Translations under genes and position numbers: made by a program
NCBI RefSeq assembly: GCF_000485595.1
Contig: NW_014577391.1
Coordinates: forward strand, 203,293 to 228,299
Length of the DNA stretch: 25,007 bases
Origin: Priapulus caudatus
Taxonomy: Eukaryota > Priapulida > Priapulimorpha > Priapulimorphida > Priapulidae
Reading direction: 5' to 3'
In this document: one piece after another, positions 19,560 through 25,007 of the stretch
Layout of the letters: the number at the start of each line of letters is the position of its first letter
Numbering within the stretch: position 1 is the first letter of the stretch
The notes under the pieces: model-generated
What the model saw: only the letters and a program-made list of their open reading frames with translations
Databases searched by the model: none
Told to the model about the DNA's origin: nothing

Positions 19560-22500
19560 CTAGAAAACAAGAACCATACATACGTCACGTGAGAGCAGTT
19601 ATCCACACTGACATGAAGCTCGTAAAATGTTACGTTTACTACATCGATTGCTGCCCTCTGAAATAACGACTGTGTAGAGACAACCTCAATATGCACATTA
19701 AATTATACTAATTTCCAAGAACTTTGGTCAAAATGGTTGCAGGGTACTTAAACCGTATCAAGACAACAACAACACGCTGTAGGTATAACGTTGAGCACCA
19801 ACGCATACAAACCTAATGTCAGAAGTTTCCCTACTGCAGTTCCAGTGTGGCCAAGACAGAATCTGTCCATGCCAAGAAAACCCAGCAAGATCGAATAAAT
19901 GAGCGTCGTTGCGAAATAGTAGCCATTGTATCTATAAGAGAACAGCAGAAGAGGCAAAAACAATTAATGCCATGCATTATCAATACAGTCACTCAATCTA
20001 TCCCTTTCACCCCAGATTGGCACTGAAATACAGTGTTGTGAATAATTATATTACAACAAACATGTACACTGCCAACTTAAAGCGAGGATTTCACGTTTTT
20101 ACCAACCGTTTTCATATTTTCTCAACCATTCTGATACTTGCTGGTACTCCTTGCATAACACCAAATGTATATAGCAAGGCTAAAATGTCATAGTAAAATT
20201 TAGAAACACTCGGACAACATTCTTTCCACCAGTATCTGCACCGATCTGCATTTCAAATTAGATTGTTTACATATGTCAACAAACTAGCACATGATTTTGC
20301 TCTCGCGAGACCAGAACGCTGTCTCTACACTAGGTTAAGCCTAGCGCAGACTTGCGACTTTTTCATGCAACTCGACTGCGATTCTAGAATCGCAGCCGAG
20401 TTGCATGAAAAAGTCGCAAGTTTGCGCGAACGTGCAACTGCAACTCGTAGCGATTCTGGTCGCTTGCAACGAGTTGCAAGAAATCAAACAGGTTTGATTT
20501 TCAGCAACTAGTCGCTCGCAATCGCTTCGAAATTGCATGTGTGCGGGTAATATAAGTCATGGAAAGACAATGGAAAGACAAAAAGACAATGAAAAGAAGC
20601 GACTGCTGTTAACAGCAGTCGCTTGCATGCGCACACACGGTGAAGCGTGTGACCGATCGCACGCGGTTGCAGGTGGCAGCGGCGAGCAACCAAAAGTCGC
20701 AAGTCTGCGCTACTACCTCTGTATACATTTCGAGATAGGTAACAGTCCATAATATTTTGTGTCATGTAACTATGTCAGTATGTACATTTGTTTTGTGGGA
20801 CTGTTTGAACATTCCATTATCACAAATCTTAAGATAGCGGGTGCACATTTGCTGTTCATATGCCGTTATAGCCTATAACAGCACAAATTTGTGGTGATTG
20901 TTGTGCTGGAGTAACCAGTAAAAAGCTCGCTAATAGGTGAGACCTAATTTGTCTACACTTATGCAGTTTTCCGATTTATTTGTGAGATAGTCGGTTTAAA
21001 GATAGCTAATAGCAGATATTTTAACTTACTTTATGCACGGTATACCTTCTCTCATGAAGGTTCGGTTCCCATAGCACTCAATTCCCGGTAATGCTGTACA
21101 ATTCACTGCCGTAGTTTGCATGTCCTCATACTTCTCTCCGCCCCACTGAGAAAGTACATGTATTGTATAAAAGTTATGGTCTGACGGTACAATGTTCCAA
21201 TATTATACATATGAAAAAGTTGTAGTGTCTGTTCAGTAATAATTTTTCCAACAATCAATGATCCTATAATTCGGTCATGTATGTAAGCCAGCAAGGTTAT
21301 CTTAATTAAACTTGATTGCCCCTGCAATGCACGCCTACCTTTGTACATCCAAATCCTAGCTCTTCCCTTGCAGTTTCATTCCCATCTAAATCCAATGGAT
21401 CTTGACAATCCATGAACTGTTCTGGTCTGAAAATATATATATTACCCACGCACTGACACTGTTATTAAACTTAACAATGTGAGAATATAATACAGGATAC
21501 TTTCGGACATAAATCGCCGCCAGGTCATTATGCAATTTATTACTCAAGCAAGTAAGAGATCAGAGCCCTAAAGGTTATAATCTATACAATCACTCAAGCA
21601 AGCAAGTTATCGGCAACTACAGCAACTAGTAAACTAAGCGCGCAATCAGAACTCCATAGTTTCCTTGGTCACTTTCCCAACACATTGAATGAGTTTGTTG
21701 GAACTTGTCTTGGAAAAATGTCTAGTTGCCTGGTCATGTGGCGATGACATCAATGACAATGTGTCTACAAGTTACAATCGTACAGCAGGCAGCCGGAAGA
21801 TATCGGTTGGCAGACCAATGTAGCTGTGCCTACCCACCATGCAAGTCTTTGCTTTATCAACTTGCACACTATCACTATCAGTATCAGTATCACTATCAGT
21901 ATCGCTCATAGGGTCTATGTCCCCCAGGGTACTGCCGGAACGTACCCTGGTAACTATCTGATATGGTTAGGGTTAGGGTTAGGGTGAGGGAGTAGGCGAC
22001 TCCCTAGACTCGTTAGTGGAGTGGCGAGGTACAGTCCGGCATAGCATAGATAGTACCAACAGAGCATATAAATCACGTTGATTTATATGCTTAGGTACCA
22101 GGGTACGTTCCGGCAGTACCCTGGGGGACATAGACCCTCTCAGCATCAGTATCAGTACTTTACTTAGTTAGTGTCAGCAGAAATGAACATAGAGCCTCTA
22201 GAACTATAGCCCTCCGCTCCGCCGCAGGGCTATAGAACATACTATGGCAATTTCCAGGGAGTAAGCAAAGACAACTTTTTTGCAGTTAATAACTTCTTCG
22301 GTATGCCAAATAAAGCACATTCTCTGCCGCACAAATGTCTTAAGTTACTACAAACACTAAAATTAAAGGCAGTGGCTACGGGTACGGTAGCCGTATCTTA
22401 ATGTCTCGAGGCTACGGGTACGGGAGTCTATTCGCTTTCATACTTAACGAGACAAAGATGGCGGCGGTGGCACCAGATTTCGAAATAACGCCTTTGGAAA

Positions 22501-23665
22501 TAAATTCACAATTTGAGTTTAGATGAGCTAGAACCCTAACCCTAACCATAACCCTAAACCTAACCCTAATCCGAACCCTAACCCTAATGCCAAAAAGGGG
22601 CTTCAGCGACCGACGGCTACCGTACCCGTAGCCACTGCGAAAATTAAACCGCAAACTAACGCTTAAATGTTGTACTTGCTATATTACTCGTCGACGAAGA
22701 TTGTTTACCAACTTGTAACCGCCATTTTTCGCTAGCGAGCGGGCACTATGTATTTCCAAGTGGAAGGGTGGGCAGGTTGCACGCGGGTGCAAACCGCAAT
22801 TTTTCGTTGCGCAGCGCTAGCGCGGTTGCGCGGTTTGCAACCGCGTGTAACCTGCCCACCCCTCCACTTGGAAATGCATTTTGCCCGCTCACTAGCGAAA
22901 AATGGCGGTGTAAGGTGTCTACCGGCAACTATACGAGTCGAAGCCATTCTACTGGATTCGACTACAGGCTTCGACCCAGAATCCACGGCAAGCCAGGCAA
23001 GGCCACGGCTGCCGTCATATATAAGGACCACCTGGGATCAACGGATTCGTGCTTCATTCTACCAGACGACCAGGACACCGACCGACGTAAGGATCAAACC
23101 CTTACAGCGGTTACAAGCTGGTAAACAATCTTCGTCGACGAGTAATATAGCAAGTACAACATTTAAGCGTTAGTTTGCGGTTTAATTTTAGTGTTTGTAG
23201 GTAACTCAAGACATTTGTGCGGCAGAGAATGTGCTTTATTTGCCATTTGGCATACCGAAGTTTTTAACCGCAAAAAAAGTTGTCTTTGCTTACTCCCTGG
23301 AAATTGCCATAGCAATTAATATGTTCTATAGCCCTGCGGCGGAGCGGAGGGCTATACTAGTAACTACTATAGTTCTAGAGCTAAAAGTAAAATGAACATG
23401 TCATAGCGTACTATCTAGAACTAGTACTAGTACTAGTACTAGTACTAGTACTAGTAGTAGTAGCCACTCACAGCATACAACAAAGGACCAATGGGGATGT
23501 CGGGTCGTATGTGCTACCGTCAGCTTCTGCTTCTTTAAAACATTCATCCGCCAAGAATGAAGCAATTACAGCGTTTTGATGCGTAAACAGATAAATTAAA
23601 AACAATAACAAGCTCCGACACAAAAGCTCCATAATTCTCGGACCGCGGAGGTAACGTAGCGCCAT
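19465..23665 (-). CDS. TM2D2: TM2 domain-containing protein 2, complete 5-exon gene
   Basis: A small membrane protein of the TM2 family (fly relatives amaretto, almondex and biscotti act in Notch signalling). Five exons on the minus strand join in frame to about 203 residues (human 214). Features in order: N-terminal signal peptide (hydrophobic LLLFLIYLF, about residues 18–26); Cys-containing luminal region with LGFGC and [18 protein letters not shown]; then the TM2 domain, two transmembrane helices (about 138–153 and 169–190) joined by a turn with the DRF motif (155–157) in [20 protein letters not shown]; then [20 protein letters not shown] and a short tail ending SNWHPYY. Two start codons are possible: residue 1 at 23665 or residue 12 at 23632, the latter giving a more compact signal peptide. 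All introns are GT–AG. Convergent with FANCI. Spans introns. Confidence 0.95.
19813..19931 (-). CDS. TM2D2: TM2D2 coding exon 4
   Basis: Residues 133–173, the first TM2 helix and DRF turn: [20 protein letters not shown], almost identical to human TM2D2. Acceptor TTATAG, donor GTTTGT, phase 1. Open frame continues past the donor but without homology. Confidence 0.95.
20342..20712. mobile_element. TIR element H with internal palindromes, TM2D2 intron 3
   Basis: A 371-bp element bounded by the inverted repeat TAGCGCAGACTTGCGACTTT (20342 onward) and its complement ending at 20712. The left end is itself a full palindrome (20344–20429) with a GATTCTAGAATC centre. A perfect 26-bp palindrome centred on GTTAAC lies at 20598–20623. 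CGAGTTGCA/TGCAACTCG motifs recur. TA may be the target duplication. No transposase frame is seen. Confidence 0.65.
21030..21145 (-). CDS. TM2D2: TM2D2 coding exon 3
   Basis: Residues 95–133, [20 protein letters not shown] then [17 protein letters not shown]. It aligns with human FGGQAYSDVEHTSVQCHALD then GIEC. Acceptor TCTCAG, donor GTAAGT, phase 2. Confidence 0.94.
21339..21426 (-). CDS. TM2D2: TM2D2 coding exon 2
   Basis: Residues 65–94, [20 protein letters not shown] then LGFGCTK. It aligns with human PDEFIECEDPVDHVGNATAS then LGYGCLK. Acceptor TTTTCAG, donor GTAGGC, phase 0. Confidence 0.94.
21904..22144. mobile_element. Telomere-repeat foldback, family A copy 3
   Basis: A 241-bp element in TM2D2 intron 1, flanked by the 9-bp direct repeat ATCAGTATC (21895–21903 and 22145–22153). 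It shares inverted ends and interior with the copies at 895 and 4071, with TTAGGG repeats at about 21966–21984. It carries a 37-bp hairpin insertion absent from copy 1 (separate entry). It landed beside a TATCAG/TATCAC microsatellite. Confidence 0.85.
22058..22094. mobile_element. 37-bp hairpin insertion inside family A copy 3
   Basis: A 37-bp insert holding a near-perfect hairpin (AGCATATAAATCA with complement TGATTTATATGCT, short loop). It is flanked by GTACC on both sides (22053–22057 and 22095–22099). Family A copy 1 has a single GTACC here, so copy 1 represents the empty site. Confidence 0.65.
22368..22639. mobile_element. hAT-like element D nested in left arm of F
   Basis: A 272-bp element with inverted ends GCAGTGGCTACGGGTACGG, flanked by AAAATTAAA (22359–22367 and 22640–22648). 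The uninterrupted right arm of element F has this target only once (near 23181), so the 8–9-bp duplication and insertion are directly demonstrated. It contains a CCCTAA-type tract at 22531–22588. Confidence 0.85.
22713..22914. repeat. Large hairpin in the centre of element F
   Basis: Arms of about 80 bp (from ACCGCCATTTTTCGCTAGCG at 22718) are mirrored with few mismatches up to about 22909, around a GC-rich loop containing AGCGCTAGCGC. It may be a third nested foldback or part of F itself; no target-site duplication was identified. Confidence 0.7.
23415..23463. repeat. (CTAGTA)n microsatellite beside TM2D2 exon 1 donor
   Basis: Seven or so CTAGTA hexamers, each self-complementary at CTAG, end two bases before the GTGAGTGG donor context of TM2D2 exon 1. 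Confidence 0.85.
23472..23665 (-). CDS. TM2D2: TM2D2 coding exon 1
   Basis: Residues 1–65: signal peptide, then a stretch ending [13 protein letters not shown], which aligns with human GDPHSPVILCSYL. Donor GTGAGT on the minus strand at 23471, phase 2. A second Met at residue 12 ([12 protein letters not shown]) could be the true start. Confidence 0.9.
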
Positions 23666-23880
23666 CCTGTGGCGTCAAAACACATTAAAGTGATCATGAC
23701 TATGTCGTTACACACATTTATTTGTTTCCTGGCAATACTTACTAATAGCGCAAAAAAGAGATAGCCGGGCTATATATCACAATCTACACATATACCTCTT
23801 GATCTATTTGCGTTAATCAGTGGTAATCATGTGATCATGTAGTTATGATAGAATATGATATAATACATCATATATTATGT
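23666..23880 (-). promoter_or_regulatory. Presumed TM2D2 5' region
   Basis: This is the sequence directly upstream of the TM2D2 start. No clear TATA box at an appropriate distance or other core-promoter element can be assigned, so the call rests on position alone. Confidence 0.35.
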
Positions 23881-23890
23881 ATATATCATA

Positions 23891-23940
23891 TCAAGAGCTA
23901 ATAATACCTTATTAGCTCTTGAGGTATTATTAGCTCTTGA
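23891..23940. repeat. AT-rich foldback K1 (three-part inverted repeat)
   Basis: TCAAGAGCTAATAATACC (23891–23908) is followed by two successive complements: 14 bases at 23909–23922 and 18 bases at 23923–23940. Alternative hairpins can therefore form. Confidence 0.75.
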
Positions 23941-23995
23941 TCATATGTTATACATGATAATATAATACATGACATAATATATAGGATGTATACAT

Positions 23996-24069
23996 CATAT
24001 CAGGAGTCGATAATAGAAATATATGGATAATAATGTCATAATTCTCTATTATCCACTCCTGATCATATG
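23996..24069. mobile_element. AT-rich foldback K2, same end motif as foldback J
   Basis: Arms CATATCAGGAGT…GATAATAG (23996–24016) and CTATTATC…ACTCCTGATCATATG (from 24046). The end motif TATCAGGAGT is shared with the foldback at 16949–17022. Confidence 0.65.
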
Positions 24070-24245
24070 TTATGTATATACATTACATAACATGCTCAAT
24101 TTTGTATATTTGGTGACGGTTAATTTGATAAATATAAGTTTGTGTAACCTATATAGTGACAAATCCACATTTTGTTCTCTGTATTATCTGTATCTGTATG
24201 TTTTGTTAAATTTAGCTAGCTGTTATAATACAACCACATTTACTA

Positions 24246-24392
24246 TTAGACGGCTGTCAGGCGTCAGGTTTTTAATAATACAGACGTGTTCTTGCTGACT
24301 AAATTTAGACGCCTATAACACGTCTAAATGTGGTCACGGGCGTCTAGACCAAAATAAGACATCGAAAAGACGCTCAGATATGACGTCTTGTG
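24246..24392. other. Cluster of AGACG/CGTCT motifs
   Basis: About eight AGACG, CGTCT or GCGTC pentamers in both orientations within about 145 bp. They include the short inverted repeat TTTAGACG…CGTCTAAA at about 24303–24328 and a palindromic GACGTC. Confidence 0.5.
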
Positions 24393-24569
24393 CTCGCCTG
24401 CCGGCCCGCGGAATGCACAACATATAATTATTTCCGTTTACATTTTTGTAATTTTGTTTTATTATAGCGCGCGCGCTTCATAAGGCGCTTCATTTTCGAC
24501 TAGTTTCACTTCATAATGAAGCAACGCATTCGGGAAGATGTTTATATAAGGTGATATGTTTTTCTTATT

Positions 24570-24610
<41 letters not shown>

Positions 24611-24690
24611 TGCGCGCACGGGGGCATGCGTGTGGGTGTGCGTGCGTGCATCGTGCGTGCGTGCGTGCGTGCGTGTGTGTGTGTGTGTTT
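24570..24690. repeat. (TG)n/(GTGC)n microsatellite
   Basis: About 19 TG dinucleotides are followed by GTGC/GTGT variants, another alternating purine–pyrimidine tract. Confidence 0.95.
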
Positions 24691-24701
24691 CTACGATGCC
24701 A

Positions 24702-25007
24702 CTGATTGGTCGGCTACTACGAGGCCCCTGATTGGCCATCTGCTACGAGGCTCCTGATTGGTGGGTTGCTGCGAAGCTCCTGATTGGTTGGCTGCTACGA
24801 GGCCCCTAATTGGTCGGCTGCTGCGAGGCCCCTGATTGGTCGGCTGCTACGAGGCCCCTGATTGGTCGGTTGATAGGAGGCCCGTGATTGGTCAGCTGCA
24901 ACGAGGCCTTTGCTTGGCCGATTGCTAGGAAGCCCCTGATTGGTCGGCTGCTACGAGGCCCCTGATTGGTCGGCTGCTACGAGGCCCCTGATTGGTCGGC
25001 TGCTACG
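24702..25007 (+). repeat. 26-bp minisatellite containing ATTGG, truncated by window end
   Basis: About 11.8 copies of a 26-base unit close to CTGATTGGTCGGCTGCTACG plus AGGCCC. Starts at 24702, 24728 and 24754 confirm the period. Copies near the end are almost identical, those in the middle more diverged. Each unit includes ATTGG, an inverted CCAAT box. Confidence 0.95.

Larger units (their letters stand above)
22191..23389. mobile_element. Mutator/foldback-like element F, TM2D2 intron 1
   Basis: A 1.2-kb element flanked by the 10-bp direct repeat AAATGAACAT (22181–22190 and 23390–23399). Its inverted arms are about 250 bp (22191–22367 plus 22649–22723 on the left; 23105–23389 on the right). 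The left arm is split by a later hAT-like insertion (element D). The middle holds a second large hairpin (22713–22914), then about 190 bp of unique sequence with TATATAAG at 23018–23025. Open frames inside do not resemble a transposase. Long arms plus a 9–10-bp duplication fit non-autonomous Mutator-like or foldback elements. Confidence 0.8.

Noticed and set aside
19748-19812. Continuation of TM2D2 exon 4 past 19813
   Set aside because: The open frame continues, but homology stops exactly at a GTTTGT donor and resumes at 19559 with the conserved second TM2 helix.
22748-23173. 141-codon open frame inside element F, considered as a transposase
   Set aside because: No DDE or zinc-finger motif is visible; it crosses hairpin arms and reads as structured repeat sequence.
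24542-24757. Thr/His-rich and Cys/Val-rich open frames near the window end
   Set aside because: They are translations of the (TG)n/(GTGC)n microsatellite.
24702-25007. CRISPR array
   Set aside because: The 26-base units are contiguous with no unique spacers, in a eukaryotic genome. It is a minisatellite.

Overview
This is a eukaryotic, almost certainly metazoan, genomic window. Both genes are split into many exons by mostly GT–AG introns of about 150–2000 bp. The DNA between exons is full of microsatellites, minisatellites and inverted-repeat (foldback/MITE-like) elements. Interstitial TTAGGG/CCCTAA tracts, the telomere repeat of most non-arthropod animals, occur repeatedly. The gene content and this repeat load suggest a non-vertebrate animal, possibly marine, but I cannot name the taxon.

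Layout. 1–4600: non-genic, with an (AC)n(GC)n tract, four or five inverted-repeat elements with recognisable target-site duplications (TSDs), and a pyrimidine tract that could form a G-quadruplex. 4620–18820 (+): a complete 30-exon FANCI orthologue, about 1396 residues, which I assembled exon by exon; every junction stays in frame. 18821–19464: a short tail-to-tail intergenic region in which the two 3' UTRs may overlap. 23665–19465 (−): a complete 5-exon TM2D2 orthologue, about 203 residues. Its first intron (about 2 kb) holds a nested stack of foldback elements. 23666–25007: AT-rich foldbacks, a cluster of AGACG motifs, a (TG)n/(GTGC)n tract and a 26-bp minisatellite that runs off the end of the window.

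FANCI works with FANCD2 in the nuclear Fanconi anaemia interstrand-crosslink repair pathway. TM2D2 is a small membrane protein of the TM2 family, linked in flies to Notch signalling. Nothing suggests a functional link between them; they are simply convergent neighbours.

The most unusual points are these. (i) A family of three foldbacks with about 40-bp near-identical inverted ends, 9-bp TSDs and TTAGGG arrays inside; unrelated foldbacks in the same window also carry telomeric repeats. (ii) A 1.2-kb Mutator/foldback-like element with a 10-bp TSD, where a hAT-like element has inserted into only one arm, so the other arm preserves the empty site. (iii) FANCI has two inferred GC–AG introns and one exon/intron junction with no GT or GC where homology and frame require a donor.
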